This document shows, one piece after another, positions 36,698 through 46,030 of a stretch of DNA of 64,000 nucleotides; the first letter of the stretch is position 1, and each line of letters starts with the position of its first letter. Under the pieces are notes generated by a model. The model was not told where the DNA came from. It was given only the letters and a program-made list of their open reading frames with translations, and ran no database searches. Origin of the DNA: Pseudomonas graminis (GTDB taxonomy: Bacteria; Pseudomonadota; Gammaproteobacteria; Pseudomonadales; Pseudomonadaceae); assembly GCF_004364335.1 (NCBI RefSeq), contig NZ_SOCR01000005.1, forward strand, positions 124,001-188,000. Reading direction: 5' to 3'. The position numbers and the translations under genes are program-made.

Positions 36698-38163
36698 CAA
36701 TCAATTCCCAGCTGAGTCCAGATTTCATCGATCCGGCGGGTCACCGCTTCGTCTTTGACGATGGCGCGACCCCATTCACGGGTGGTTTCGCCCGGCCACT
36801 TATGCGTAGCATCGAGCCCCATTTTCGAACCCAGACCGGAGACCGGCGAGGCGAAGTCGAGGTAGTCGATTGGCGTGTTGTCGATCATCACCGTGTCGCG
36901 CTTGGGGTCCATGCGCGTGGTGATCGCCCAGATGACGTCATTCCAGTCACGGGCATTGATGTCGTCGTCGGTGACGATAACGAACTTGGTGTACATGAAC
37001 TGTCGCAAAAACGACCAGACGCCCAACATCACGCGCTTGGCATGGCCGGGATACTGCTTCTTGATCGTCACAACCGCCATGCGGTAAGAGCAACCCTCGG
37101 GCGGCAGGTAGAAGTCGACGATCTCGGGGAACTGCTTCTGCAGGATCGGCACGAACACTTCATTCAGCGCAACGCCCAGAATGGCGGGCTCGTCAGGCGG
37201 CCGGCCCGTGTAGGTGCTGTGGTAGATCGGCTTGATGCGGTGCGTGATGCGCTCGACCGTGAAGACCGGGAAGCTGTCGACCTCGTTGTAGTAGCCGGTG
37301 TGGTCGCCGTACGGGCCTTCATCGGCCATTTCGCCGGGATGAATCACACCTTCGAGGACGATCTCTGCACTGGCCGGGACCTGGAGGTCGTTGCCACGGC
37401 ACTTGATCAGTTCGGTACGGTTGCCACGCAGCAGGCCGGCGAATGCGTATTCGGACAGGCTGTCAGGCACTGGCGTCACGGCGCCGAGAATGGTGGCGGG
37501 GTCAGCGCCCAACGCCACGGACACCGGGAATGGCTGACCCGGGTGCTTGTCGCACCAGTCCCTGAAATCCAGTGCGCCACCGCGATGGCTGAGCCAGCGC
37601 ATGATCACCTTGTTGCGGCCGATCACCTGCTGGCGATAGATACCCAGATTCTGCCGTTCCTTGTTGGGCCCGCGAGTAACCGTAAGGCCCCACGTGATCA
37701 GCGGGCCGACATCGCCAGGCCAGCAGGTCTGCACCGGCAGCATGCCGAGGTCAACGTCGTCGCCCTCGATCACGATCTCCTGACACGGGGCATCCTTGAC
37801 GACTTTGGGCGCCATGGCGATGACTTTTCTGAAGATGGGCAGCTTGGACCAGGCGTCTTTCAAGCCCTTGGGCGGCTCGGGTTCTTTGAGGAACGCCAGC
37901 AGCTTGCCGATTTCTCGCAGTTCGGACACCGACTCGGCGCCCATGCCCATGGCGACGCGCTCGGGCGTGCCGAACAGATTGCCAAGCACCGGAATGTCAA
38001 AACCCGTCGGCTTTTCGAAGAGCAGCGCCGGCCCCTTGTTGCGCAGGGTCCGGTCGCAGATTTCGGTCATTTCCAGTACAGGGGAAATGGGTACCTGAAT
38101 GCGTTTCAACTCTCCGCGCTGCTCAAGCTGCTGCACGAAATCCCGTAGATCCTTGAATTTCAT
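36697..38163 (-). CDS. ubiD: UbiD-family decarboxylase
   Basis: Enzyme of 488 residues, normal length for UbiD (3-octaprenyl-4-hydroxybenzoate decarboxylase), which uses prenylated FMN made by UbiX. The family features are [52 protein letters not shown], and the conserved Glu/Arg pairs around [28 protein letters not shown]. It is followed with overlap by the [2Fe-2S] reductase. The start is the ATG giving MKFKDL. Confidence 0.95.
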   Translation of the reverse strand: MKFKDLRDFVQQLEQRGELKRIQVPISPVLEMTEICDRTLRNKGPALLFEKPTGFDIPVLGNLFGTPERVAMGMGAESVSELREIGKLLAFLKEPEPPKGLKDAWSKLPIFRKVIAMAPKVVKDAPCQEIVIEGDDVDLGMLPVQTCWPGDVGPLITWGLTVTRGPNKERQNLGIYRQQVIGRNKVIMRWLSHRGGALDFRDWCDKHPGQPFPVSVALGADPATILGAVTPVPDSLSEYAFAGLLRGNRTELIKCRGNDLQVPASAEIVLEGVIHPGEMADEGPYGDHTGYYNEVDSFPVFTVERITHRIKPIYHSTYTGRPPDEPAILGVALNEVFVPILQKQFPEIVDFYLPPEGCSYRMAVVTIKKQYPGHAKRVMLGVWSFLRQFMYTKFVIVTDDDINARDWNDVIWAITTRMDPKRDTVMIDNTPIDYLDFASPVSGLGSKMGLDATHKWPGETTREWGRAIVKDEAVTRRIDEIWTQLGID

Positions 38164-38240
38164 TAACCCGGCCACTCACCAAATAGATGCACATCCTACC
38201 TGCTCTGACCGCGAAACATCATCCTGCGGACGCACAGCGA

Positions 38241-40193
38241 TCAATTTTCAGCTCTACTGTGCAGCATCGGTTCGAATAACGGATAGAGACGGGCACCTCC
38301 GGTATCAGACAAATGCCCGTCATCCCTGTAACGTGCTTGCCCGTCAACTTCGATGTTGCAGGTCTCGGTCCCACACATCATCGGCGTCGGGTCGATAACG
38401 TGAACGCCGGGGTCAGCAGCACTCATCGACTCGAACAGGTTATTAACAAAGCGCTCATGGACCAGATGCTCTTTGAGGGGCCGACCTAGCGCGGCAGATG
38501 AGCGGCCGATTCGACTGAGACTAATCAAACGATCTACAGACCCTTTGCGCTGTTGCGGCACTTCCTTGAAAAGCCAGACCTGAGCACCTGCGGCTCTGAT
38601 CGCTGCAACTCGCGCTTTGATTGCTTCAGCAATGCGGACCTCCGCGTCGGCGGGGCCATCATCGCGATCGAGCAACATATTTTTGTTACCGTCCTCGCGC
38701 ACATACATATAAAGGGTCCAGCTTGATGCGAGCATCACATCCTTAATGTGCAAGAGGCGAATCTGTTCCATGGTCCGGCTATTAAAATCTCTGCACTTCT
38801 TGCGGGGTTGCTCGCTGACTATCGGCGGGCAAGCACTCATGCTGTAAAGCCATACAGGCTCCCCTGCTTGTGCTGCTGCTATCTGAAGGCCAGGCATCAA
38901 TGCAGCGGCATGACTGTCGCCCCACACCATCCGCGACGGCGAGGTCCCTGGTTTTTCACCCAGCAAGCAAGCCCTGTCGGGCTGTTTATCAGAGGTGACG
39001 AGCATGCAGCTTAGCTGGCCAGCACGCCACAAACGAGCCTTTGCATAGGACTGCGCTTCGCCAGTCAAGCGTTGAGGAAAACCGTCGGCCGATCGTATGA
39101 CAGATCCCAATACCCCCAAGGCCGCCATTGCGAGCAAGCCGGCTATCAGCATGTGCCCCTGTCCGGAAACCAGTCGCTTTTCACGGAAAGGCAATTCGAT
39201 GAACCGCAGACTTAACCATGCGATCCCGAGTGCCAAGAGAATCCACCCCATTGCTTCCAAGGGCTGTATGCCGTCGCTTGATATCGCATTGGCATAGACA
39301 TAGATCGGCCAATGCCAGAGATACAGAGAATACGAAAGCAGGCCGATCCACACCAATATCCGGGCGCCAAGCACTTGCCCGACATAAGTAGGACCTTGCC
39401 CGCCGGACCAGATTAGGGCAGCAGCACCAAGAACGGGTAACACAGCAGCCCAGCCAGGAAATGAAGTGTTTCTGTCAAACGTGAAAATGGCAGTGAATAT
39501 CGCAATCAGCCCGGCAGCCGCGACCACTTGGTAATGACAAGGGCGCACACGCCTGGAGCTGGGCAAAACCGCAAGCATTGCGCCACACAACATTTCCCAT
39601 GCGCGGGTAGGCAGCGAAAAAAATGCGACTTCAGGCTTATGCGCGCTATAGAAAATATTCAAGCCGAAAGACAGAAGCAACACTGCAAACAACATCCAGC
39701 GCCAGTGACGGAGATGGCGCATTACCAGCGCAATCAAAAATGGGAAAACAACGTAATACTGCTCTTCCACGGCCAGTGACCAAGTATGAAGCAGCGGGTT
39801 CAACTCCGAAGCAGGCTGAAAGTACCCGTCCTGGCGCATGAAAAGCATGTTTGAGATGAACATTGATTGGTAACGAACGGCCCTTCCCAACTTAGAGAAG
39901 TCCTTGTCCGTCATTAGCAGCCAGCCCAAAGTCAAAGTGGCTAGCAAAACCACGCTCAACGCCGGCAGGATTCGCCGCGCACGCCGCGCCCAGAAATCCA
40001 CAAAGCTGAAGCGCCCGGCGCTGATTTCGCGATAGAGAATCCCAGTGATCAGAAACCCGGATATGACGAAGAAAACATCAACGCCGACGAAGCCGCCACT
40101 GAACGGACCGATACCAAAGTGGAAGAGTACGACCGGAATAACGGCCAGCGCCCGCAGTCCATCGATATCGCGACGATTGCCAAACGTATGCAT
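38241..40193 (-). CDS. Membrane acyltransferase-3 fused to SGNH domain (OafA-like)
   Basis: Membrane protein of 650 residues. The N-terminal 370 residues form about ten transmembrane helices of the acyltransferase-3 family, with conserved Arg14 in IDGLRALAVIPVVLFH and His25. The C-terminal periplasmic domain has an SGNH catalytic triad set: Ser427 in GDSHAAALMPGL, Asp624 and His627 in DDGHLSDTG. Such fusions O-acetylate lipopolysaccharide or other surface glycans. Codon use is somewhat AT-richer than neighbours. P. aeruginosa has an O-antigen acetylase at the same place as I recall, so this locus is conserved rather than inserted. Confidence 0.92.
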   Translation of the reverse strand: MHTFGNRRDIDGLRALAVIPVVLFHFGIGPFSGGFVGVDVFFVISGFLITGILYREISAGRFSFVDFWARRARRILPALSVVLLATLTLGWLLMTDKDFSKLGRAVRYQSMFISNMLFMRQDGYFQPASELNPLLHTWSLAVEEQYYVVFPFLIALVMRHLRHWRWMLFAVLLLSFGLNIFYSAHKPEVAFFSLPTRAWEMLCGAMLAVLPSSRRVRPCHYQVVAAAGLIAIFTAIFTFDRNTSFPGWAAVLPVLGAAALIWSGGQGPTYVGQVLGARILVWIGLLSYSLYLWHWPIYVYANAISSDGIQPLEAMGWILLALGIAWLSLRFIELPFREKRLVSGQGHMLIAGLLAMAALGVLGSVIRSADGFPQRLTGEAQSYAKARLWRAGQLSCMLVTSDKQPDRACLLGEKPGTSPSRMVWGDSHAAALMPGLQIAAAQAGEPVWLYSMSACPPIVSEQPRKKCRDFNSRTMEQIRLLHIKDVMLASSWTLYMYVREDGNKNMLLDRDDGPADAEVRIAEAIKARVAAIRAAGAQVWLFKEVPQQRKGSVDRLISLSRIGRSSAALGRPLKEHLVHERFVNNLFESMSAADPGVHVIDPTPMMCGTETCNIEVDGQARYRDDGHLSDTGGARLYPLFEPMLHSRAEN

Positions 40194-40219
40194 GACGCTC
40201 CAAGCCTCAAATTCGAGAC

Positions 40220-40248
40220 AAAAAAAATGGTGTCCAAAAGGACACCAT
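40220..40248 (-). terminator. Intrinsic terminator of rho
   Basis: Nine-base-pair stem ATGGTGTCC/GGACACCAT with a 4-base loop, followed on the minus strand by a run of eight T. A clear intrinsic terminator 27 bases after the rho stop. Confidence 0.93.
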
Positions 40249-40274
40249 CTTTCTACATTCGGTTCAGCGCGGTG

Positions 40275-41534
40275 TTACTTGCGCTTCATCGACAGGAAGA
40301 ACTCATCGTTGGTCTTGGTCTGTTTCAGCTTGTCGATCAAGAACTCGATGGCTGCGACTTCATCCATAGGATGCAGCAGCTTGCGCAGGATCCACATGCG
40401 CTGCAACTCGTCGTCGGCCGTCAGCAACTCTTCGCGGCGTGTGCCGGAACGGTTGATGTTGATGGCCGGGAAGACGCGCTTCTCTGCGATCTTGCGATCC
40501 AGAGGCAGCTCCATGTTGCCGGTACCCTTGAATTCTTCGTAGATCACTTCGTCCATCTTCGAGCCGGTTTCAACCAGCGCGGTGGCGATGATGGTCAGCG
40601 AGCCGCCTTCTTCGATGTTACGTGCCGCACCGAAGAAACGCTTTGGCTTCTCGAGGGCGTGCGCATCGACACCACCGGTCAGGACCTTGCCGGAGCTCGG
40701 GATGACAGTGTTGTAGGCGCGAGCCAGACGGGTGATGGAGTCGAGCAGGATGACCACGTCTTTCTTGTGCTCGACCAGGCGCTTGGCCTTTTCGATCACC
40801 ATTTCGGCGACCTGCACGTGACGGGTCGGTGGCTCGTCAAAGGTGGAAGCAACCACTTCGCCGCGCACGGTGCGCTGCATTTCGGTTACTTCTTCCGGAC
40901 GCTCATCGATCAGCAGAACGATCAGGTGGACTTCAGGGTTGTTGCGCGTGATGTTCGACGCGATGTTCTGCAGCATGATGGTCTTGCCCGCTTTTGGCGG
41001 AGCAACGATCAGACCGCGCTGACCTTTACCGATCGGGGCACACAGATCGATGACGCGACCAGTGAGGTCTTCGGTGGAACCGTTACCGGCTTCCATCTTC
41101 ATGCGAATGGTCGGGAACAGCGGCGTGAGGTTTTCGAACAGAATCTTGTTCTTCGCGTTTTCTGGACGGTCGAAGTTGATGGTGTCGACCTTGAGCAGTG
41201 CGAAGTAACGCTCGCCTTCCTTTGGCGGACGGATCTTGCCGACAATGGTGTCGCCCGTGCGCAGGTTGAAACGGCGGATCTGGCTAGGCGAGACGTAAAT
41301 GTCGTCTGGGCCGGCAAGGTAGGAGGCGTCTGCAGAACGAAGGAAGCCGAAGCCATCCTGGAGGATCTCCAGCACGCCGTCACCCGAGATTTCCTCGCCG
41401 CTTTTCGCGTGCTTCTTCAGCAGGGAGAAAATCACGTCCTGCTTGCGCGAACGGGCCATATTTTCAATGCCCATCTGTTCGGCCATTTCGAGCAGATCGG
41501 TAATAGGCTTTTGCTTGAGTTCAGTCAGGTTCAT
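40275..41534 (-). CDS. rho: Transcription termination factor Rho
   Basis: Hexameric RNA helicase of 419 residues, same length as E. coli Rho, that ends transcription at rut sites. N-terminal RNA-binding domain with the cold-shock-like DGFGFLR motif (about 60-66), Walker [13 protein letters not shown] near 178-185, the Q loop, Walker [16 protein letters not shown], and the arginine finger region in [15 protein letters not shown] sequences ([31 protein letters not shown]). It lies downstream of trxA with a terminator between, so it has its own promoter. Its leader contains hairpins, fitting autoregulation known for rho in other bacteria. Confidence 0.98.
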   Translation of the reverse strand: MNLTELKQKPITDLLEMAEQMGIENMARSRKQDVIFSLLKKHAKSGEEISGDGVLEILQDGFGFLRSADASYLAGPDDIYVSPSQIRRFNLRTGDTIVGKIRPPKEGERYFALLKVDTINFDRPENAKNKILFENLTPLFPTIRMKMEAGNGSTEDLTGRVIDLCAPIGKGQRGLIVAPPKAGKTIMLQNIASNITRNNPEVHLIVLLIDERPEEVTEMQRTVRGEVVASTFDEPPTRHVQVAEMVIEKAKRLVEHKKDVVILLDSITRLARAYNTVIPSSGKVLTGGVDAHALEKPKRFFGAARNIEEGGSLTIIATALVETGSKMDEVIYEEFKGTGNMELPLDRKIAEKRVFPAININRSGTRREELLTADDELQRMWILRKLLHPMDEVAAIEFLIDKLKQTKTNDEFFLSMKRK

Positions 41535-41567
41535 ATAGGAATGACGTAATCATGTATGGAGGGGGAA

Positions 41568-41586
41568 ATTAAGCTTTTGGCTTAAT
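41568..41586 (-). promoter_or_regulatory. Hairpin in the rho leader
   Basis: ATTAAGC/GCTTAAT, seven base pairs with a 5-base loop, 34 bases before the rho start. A second hairpin, GCAACGG/CCGTTGC, lies at 41661-41679. Together they make a structured rho leader of about 190 bases. Confidence 0.4.
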
Positions 41587-41727
41587 GAGGCCGCGCCGCA
41601 GAGAAGGCGACAGGATCGCGTGCAAATCGAAAGGAGACGGTCGGCGACGGCTAGCAGGGGGCAACGGAGAAGCCGTTGCGGGGCCGAATGTACCACTTGA
41701 TTTTCTGAGCGTCTAGTACAACGCCCG

Positions 41728-41751
41728 AAAAAAACCCCGCGATTTGCGGGG
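41728..41751 (-). terminator. Intrinsic terminator of trxA
   Basis: Six-base-pair GC stem CCCCGC/GCGGGG with a 5-base loop, followed on the minus strand by seven T. It lies 12 bases after the trxA stop. Confidence 0.95.
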
Positions 41752-41762
41752 CTATATCGCCA

Positions 41763-42092
41763 TCAGATGTTGGCGTCGAGGAACGCTTGCAACTGCGACT
41801 TGGACAGCGCGCCGACCTTGGTCGCCGCGACTTCGCCGTCCTTGAACAGCATCAGGGTCGGGATACCACGAACGCCGTGCTTGGCCGGAGTTTCCTGGTT
41901 GTCGTCAATGTTCAGCTTGGCGATGGTCAGCTTGCCATCGTAATGGGTAGCGAGGTCATCCAGAACCGGTGCAATCATCTTGCATGGGCCACACCATTCA
42001 GCCCAGTAATCGACCAGTACAGGGCCGCTGGCCTTCAGGACATCGGCTTCGAAGCTCGCGTCGCTGACGTGTTTGATCAGGTCGTTACTCAT
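41763..42092 (-). CDS. trxA: Thioredoxin
   Basis: Cytoplasmic thiol-disulfide oxidoreductase of 109 residues, the usual size. Active site WCGPC with Cys34 and Cys37, the buried Asp in [14 protein letters not shown], and the cis-proline loop [15 protein letters not shown]. It reduces ribonucleotide reductase, methionine sulfoxide reductase and other targets. It is a single gene between its own promoter region and a strong terminator, followed by rho on the same strand. Confidence 0.98.
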   Translation of the reverse strand: MSNDLIKHVSDASFEADVLKASGPVLVDYWAEWCGPCKMIAPVLDDLATHYDGKLTIAKLNIDDNQETPAKHGVRGIPTLMLFKDGEVAATKVGALSKSQLQAFLDANI

Positions 42093-42130
42093 GAGATTTC
42101 TCCGAGGTCATAGGCAAAAAAACGTGGGCC

Positions 42131-42159
42131 ATCATAACTGTGTCACGCGGTGACAGGAA
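42131..42159 (-). promoter_or_regulatory. Candidate trxA promoter with palindrome
   Basis: On the minus strand, TTCCTG and TATGAT are spaced by 17 bases about 40 bases before trxA. The spacer contains the palindrome TGTCAC-GCG-GTGACA (42141-42155), which would let a repressor block RNA polymerase. The -35 is a weak match. Confidence 0.45.
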
Positions 42160-42214
42160 GCCGAGGTTGATTGTCTCTCGCTATGACTCGATAGGGTTAC
42201 CTCAATCGACGCAT

Positions 42215-42919
42215 TCAGCCGGAGGGCGCAACGAACACAATACCGGTGCGTAACGCAGCGCCACGGATATGCTCCTGCATGGCTTTCTGCGCCGGGCCAG
42301 ACGCGTTTCGCGCCAGCGCCCGCAGGATCTTGCGGTGCTCCTGCCAGGTTTCCATGGCCCTGCCCGCACGAATAAAAGGCAGTTTCTGGCTCTCCAGAAA
42401 AATGTCGGCGCTGGTGGTGATGATCCCCAGAATCGCCTGATTGCCACTGGCGACGAGAATGCGCCGGTGGAAATCAAAGTCCAGCCGGGCGGCGCAGTCA
42501 AAATCCCCTGCCTTGAGCTCAAGGCGCATGGCCTCGACGTTGTCTTCCAGTACATCGCGCTCGTCGGCCGTCAGCGTCACCGCTGCAAGGCCGGCGGCAA
42601 AACCCTCTAGCGCATAGCGCAGCTGAAAAGTCTCGGCAGGCGATGCGTGCGCTGCATACGGCCAGGAAAATCCGCCCGTGCTCCGTTGTGGTTCAGAAAC
42701 GGCCTGTACGAATACGCCCTTGCCGGGCTGCACACTGACCAGTCCAAGGGCGCTCAGCGATGACAACGCCTCACGCAACGAAGCGCGACTGACGCCCAGC
42801 CGAATCGCCAGATCCCGCTGAGAGGGCAGGCTGTCGCCGGGGACATAGCCCTGCTCGGCGATCAATTTGCGGATCGCCTGGAAGGCGGCTTCAGGCACTG
42901 CGACAGGGCTCGGATGCAT
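42215..42919 (-). CDS. FadR-type (FCD) GntR family regulator
   Basis: Transcriptional regulator of 234 residues. An N-terminal winged helix (YVPGDSLPSQRDLAIRLGVSRASLREALSSLSALGLVSVQPGKGVFV, about 26-75) precedes an FCD ligand domain with metal-binding residues (LRYALEGFAAGLAA, DFDFHRRILVASGN). It diverges from the amino-acid importer operon at 43186, and TGGTCGCAACCA in the gap resembles the TGGT-ACCA operators of this family. It likely controls the importer in response to a small organic acid or amino acid (inference). The start chosen is the ATG giving MHPSPVAVP. Confidence 0.9.
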   Translation of the reverse strand: MHPSPVAVPEAAFQAIRKLIAEQGYVPGDSLPSQRDLAIRLGVSRASLREALSSLSALGLVSVQPGKGVFVQAVSEPQRSTGGFSWPYAAHASPAETFQLRYALEGFAAGLAAVTLTADERDVLEDNVEAMRLELKAGDFDCAARLDFDFHRRILVASGNQAILGIITTSADIFLESQKLPFIRAGRAMETWQEHRKILRALARNASGPAQKAMQEHIRGAALRTGIVFVAPSG

Positions 42920-43093
42920 AGCGATCAAGGTGCGTAAACCATAGGAAAAATCCCTTGTATCGCCATCGGAGGCATCCGGCAAGTGACGCCCAAGTGAGGG
43001 GCGCCGGGCCTTTCAGGCGCGCCAAAGCAGGGCGGCGCGCCCACTCACTGTTCAGACCAGTTAGACCGGATCAAGCCTGCGGCCCGCATTCCA

Positions 43094-43105
43094 TGGTCGC
43101 AACCA
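43094..43105. promoter_or_regulatory. Candidate FCD-regulator operator
   Basis: TGGTCGCAACCA is an inverted TGGT/ACCA pair with a 4-base spacer, the half-site of many FadR-type regulators. It lies 80 bases before the binding-protein gene and between the divergent regulator and operon. Confidence 0.35.
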
Positions 43106-43185
43106 AGCGGCTGGCATGGGCTGTGCACTGGTGCTTGGCCATCACTCGGGCTTCGCCTGCACATTGATCGACTCGGAGACAACCC

Positions 43186-43971
43186 ATGACCCAGCGTTAC
43201 AGCGCCCTGCTCGCCGCCCTGTTTGCCAGCCTCATGCTCGGCCAGGCCCCCGCCCACGCTAATGGTCTGGATGATGTAACCGCCCGCGGCACGTTGAAAG
43301 TCGCTGTTCCGCAAGACTTCCCGCCCTTCGGCTCGGTCGGCCCTGACATGCAGCCGCGCGGCCTGGACATCGATACGGCAAAACTCATTGCCGACCAATT
43401 GAAGGTCAAGCTTCAACTGACGCCGGTCAACAGCACCAACCGCATCCCGTACCTGACCACTGGCAAAGTTGATCTGGTCATCTCCAGCCTCGGCAAAAAC
43501 CCGGACCGCGAAAAGGTCATCGACTTCTCCCGCGCTTACGCACCGTTCTACCTCGCTGTCTTCGGCCCGCCTGAAGACGCGGTCAAAACCGTGGACGACC
43601 TGAAAGGCAAAACCATCAGCGTCACACGTGGCGCCATCGAGGACATCGAACTGACCGCCGTCGCGCCGAAGGAAGCCACGATCAAACGCTTCGAAGACAA
43701 CAACTCGACCATCGCAGCCTATCTGGCCAAGCAGACCGACCTGATCGCCAGCGGCAACGTGGTCATGGTCGCCATCAGCGAGAAGAACCCCAAGCGCATC
43801 CCTGAACTGAAAGTGAAGCTCAAGGACTCGCCGGTCTACGTGGGTGTGAACAAAGGTCAGCCCGAGCTGCTCGCCAAGGTGAACGAGATCCTCGAAGCAG
43901 CAAAGAAAGACGGTTCGCTGGAAAAGAACGCGCAGACCTGGCTCAAGCAGCCATTGCCTGCCGACCTCTGA
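43186..43971 (+). CDS. Polar amino-acid ABC transporter binding protein
   Basis: Periplasmic solute-binding protein of 261 residues. Signal peptide with cleavage after AHA near residue 25 (LLAALFASLMLGQAPAHA). Mature protein shows the family 3 pattern: GTLKVAVPQDFPPFGSVGPDMQPRGLDIDTAKLIADQL, IPYLTTGKVDLVISSLGKNPDREKVIDFSRAY. The arginine of KNPDREK and acidic residues bind the amino-acid carboxylate and amine in the family; the exact amino acid is not readable. First gene of a four-gene importer operon. Confidence 0.94.
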   Translation: MTQRYSALLAALFASLMLGQAPAHANGLDDVTARGTLKVAVPQDFPPFGSVGPDMQPRGLDIDTAKLIADQLKVKLQLTPVNSTNRIPYLTTGKVDLVISSLGKNPDREKVIDFSRAYAPFYLAVFGPPEDAVKTVDDLKGKTISVTRGAIEDIELTAVAPKEATIKRFEDNNSTIAAYLAKQTDLIASGNVVMVAISEKNPKRIPELKVKLKDSPVYVGVNKGQPELLAKVNEILEAAKKDGSLEKNAQTWLKQPLPADL

Positions 43972-43994
43972 TCATCGACTGCCGAGGCGCTTAA

Positions 43995-44660
43995 ATGGCT
44001 TATCAGTTCGACTTTATCCCGGTCTTGCAAAACACCGACCTGCTCCTGCGCGGCGCACTGTTCACGCTGGAGCTGACGGCCATCGGCACCCTGCTCGGCG
44101 TCAGTCTCGGCATCGTCGGGGCGATTGTCAGGGCGTGGAAAATCCAGCCGTTCTCGGCCATTTTCGGTGTATATGTCGAGCTGATTCGCAACACGCCGTT
44201 TCTGGTGCAGTTGTTTTTCATTTTCTTCGGGCTACCGTCCCTGGGCCTGCAGATATCGGAGTGGCAGGCCGCCGTGCTGGCGATGGTCATCAACCTCGGC
44301 GCTTATTCGACGGAGATCATCCGTGCGGGCGTGCAGGCGATTCCGCGCGGCCAGATCGAGGCGTCGGCCGCGCTGGCGATGACCCGCTTTGAGACCTTCC
44401 GCCATGTCGTACTGATCCCGGCGCTGGGCAAGGTCTGGCCGGCATTGAGCAGCCAGATCATCATCGTGATGCTCGGCTCGGCAGTCTGTTCGCAGATCGC
44501 CACCGAGGAGCTGAGCTTCGCTGCGAACTTCATCCAGTCGCGCAATTTCCGCTCGTTTGAGACGTACATCATTACAACGCTGATCTACCTGTGCATGGCG
44601 CTGCTGGTGCGTCAGCTGCTGGCGTGGATCGGCCGGCGCTACATCGCAAGGAGCCGCTGA
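43995..44660 (+). CDS. Polar amino-acid ABC transporter permease 1
   Basis: Inner-membrane permease of 221 residues, HisM/GlnP family. About five transmembrane helices and the EAA loop IPRGQIEASAALAMTRFETFRHVVLIPALGKVWPALSSQ for coupling to the ATPase. It follows the binding-protein gene by 23 bases and its TGA shares a base with the next ATG (TGATG). Confidence 0.94.
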   Translation: MAYQFDFIPVLQNTDLLLRGALFTLELTAIGTLLGVSLGIVGAIVRAWKIQPFSAIFGVYVELIRNTPFLVQLFFIFFGLPSLGLQISEWQAAVLAMVINLGAYSTEIIRAGVQAIPRGQIEASAALAMTRFETFRHVVLIPALGKVWPALSSQIIIVMLGSAVCSQIATEELSFAANFIQSRNFRSFETYIITTLIYLCMALLVRQLLAWIGRRYIARSR

Positions 44661-45307
44661 TGGATTTCACCCTTTGGGACATCGTGCGCAACTTGCTGAC
44701 CGGGTTGCAATGGACTTTGGCACTGTCGCTGGTGGCGTTCATCGGCGGCGGCGTGATCGGGTTGCTGGTGATGACCCTGCGCATCTCCGAGAAGGCAATG
44801 CCGCGCAGGCTCGCGCGCTGCTACATCGAGCTGTTTCAAGGCACGCCGTTGTTGATGCAGCTGTTTCTGGTGTTTTTCGGCGTGGCGCTGATGGGCATCG
44901 ACATTTCGCCCTGGTTTGCGGCGGCGCTGGCGTTGACGCTGTTCACCAGCGCCTATCTCGCCGAAATCTGGCGTGGCTGCGTGGAGTCGATTTCCAACGG
45001 TCAGTGGGAAGCTTCCGCCAGCCTGGCGCTGACGCCGTTCGAGCAACTGCGCTATGTGATTCTACCCCAGGCATTGCGCATCGCGGTGGCGCCGACGGTA
45101 GGGTTCTCGGTGCAGGTGGTCAAAGGCACGGCGGTCACGTCGATCATCGGCTTCACCGAGCTGACCAAAACCGGCGGCATGCTCGCTAACGCCACGTTCC
45201 AGCCTTTCATGGTCTATGGCTTCGTTGCCTTGGGCTACTTCCTGCTTTGCTACCCGTTGTCGCTCAGCGCGCGCTACCTGGAAAGGAGACTTCATGCCTC
45301 TGCTTAG
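44660..45307 (+). CDS. Polar amino-acid ABC transporter permease 2
   Basis: Second permease of 215 residues, paralogue of the previous one. EAA loop SISNGQWEASASLALTPFEQLRYVILPQALRIAVAP. Start is the ATG sharing a base with the preceding TGA, with AAGGAG six bases upstream; an in-frame start 23 codons earlier would overlap the preceding gene. It overlaps the ATPase gene by 14 bases. Confidence 0.94.
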   Translation: MDFTLWDIVRNLLTGLQWTLALSLVAFIGGGVIGLLVMTLRISEKAMPRRLARCYIELFQGTPLLMQLFLVFFGVALMGIDISPWFAAALALTLFTSAYLAEIWRGCVESISNGQWEASASLALTPFEQLRYVILPQALRIAVAPTVGFSVQVVKGTAVTSIIGFTELTKTGGMLANATFQPFMVYGFVALGYFLLCYPLSLSARYLERRLHASA

Positions 45308-46028
45308 AATTTCCGCCCTGCACAAGTATTACGGCGACCACCATGTGCTCAAGGGCATCGACCTCAGCGTTGAGGAAGGCCAGGTCGTGGCGATCATCGG
45401 GCGCAGCGGTTCGGGCAAAAGCACGCTGCTGCGCACGCTCAACGGGCTTGAGTCGATCAACGACGGGGTGATCGAGGTCGACGGCGAATACCTCGATGCC
45501 GCGCGGGCTGATCTGCGCAGCCTGAGGCAGAAAGTCGGCATGGTCTTTCAGCAATTCAACCTGTTTCCGCACCTGACGGTCGGCGAGAACGTGATGCTCG
45601 CGCCACAGGTGGTGAAGAAGGTTTCCAAAGCCGAAGCGACCAGGCTGGCAAAGGAAATGCTCAATCGCGTGGGCCTGGGCGAGAAATTCGACGCATTCCC
45701 TGACCGATTGTCCGGTGGTCAGCAGCAGCGGGTGGCGATTGCGCGTGCGCTGGCGATGTCGCCCAAAGTGCTGCTGTGCGATGAAATCACCTCGGCGCTC
45801 GACCCGGAGTTGGTCAACGAAGTACTCGCGGTCGTTCGCGAGCTGGCCAAAGACGGCATGACGCTGATCATGGTGACCCACGAAATGCGCTTCGCACGGG
45901 AGGTGGGCGACAAGCTGGTGTTCATGCATCAGGGCAAGGTGCATGAAGTCGGCGACCCGAAAGAATTGATGGCCAACCCGAAGACGCCCGAGCTGGCGAA
46001 TTTCATTGGGTCGGTTGAGCAGGGGTGA
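45294..46028 (+). CDS. Polar amino-acid ABC transporter ATPase
   Basis: ATPase subunit of 244 residues. Walker A GRSGSGKSTLLRTLNGLE (near 36-53), ABC signature DRLSGGQQQRVAIARALAM, Walker B VLLCDEITSALDPELV and the His switch MVTHEMRFAREV are all present. Its ATG, after AAGGAG, lies inside the end of the second permease gene. Together with the preceding three genes it makes a complete importer; the ATPase is typical of the GlnQ group. A REP pair follows. Confidence 0.96.
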   Translation: MPLLRISALHKYYGDHHVLKGIDLSVEEGQVVAIIGRSGSGKSTLLRTLNGLESINDGVIEVDGEYLDAARADLRSLRQKVGMVFQQFNLFPHLTVGENVMLAPQVVKKVSKAEATRLAKEMLNRVGLGEKFDAFPDRLSGGQQQRVAIARALAMSPKVLLCDEITSALDPELVNEVLAVVRELAKDGMTLIMVTHEMRFAREVGDKLVFMHQGKVHEVGDPKELMANPKTPELANFIGSVEQG

Positions 46029-46030
46029 CT

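Noticed and set aside
38241..40193. The acyltransferase gene as a horizontally acquired insert
   Set aside because: P. aeruginosa has an O-antigen acetylase between ubiD and rho as I recall, so the position looks ancestral in spite of the slightly AT-rich codons.
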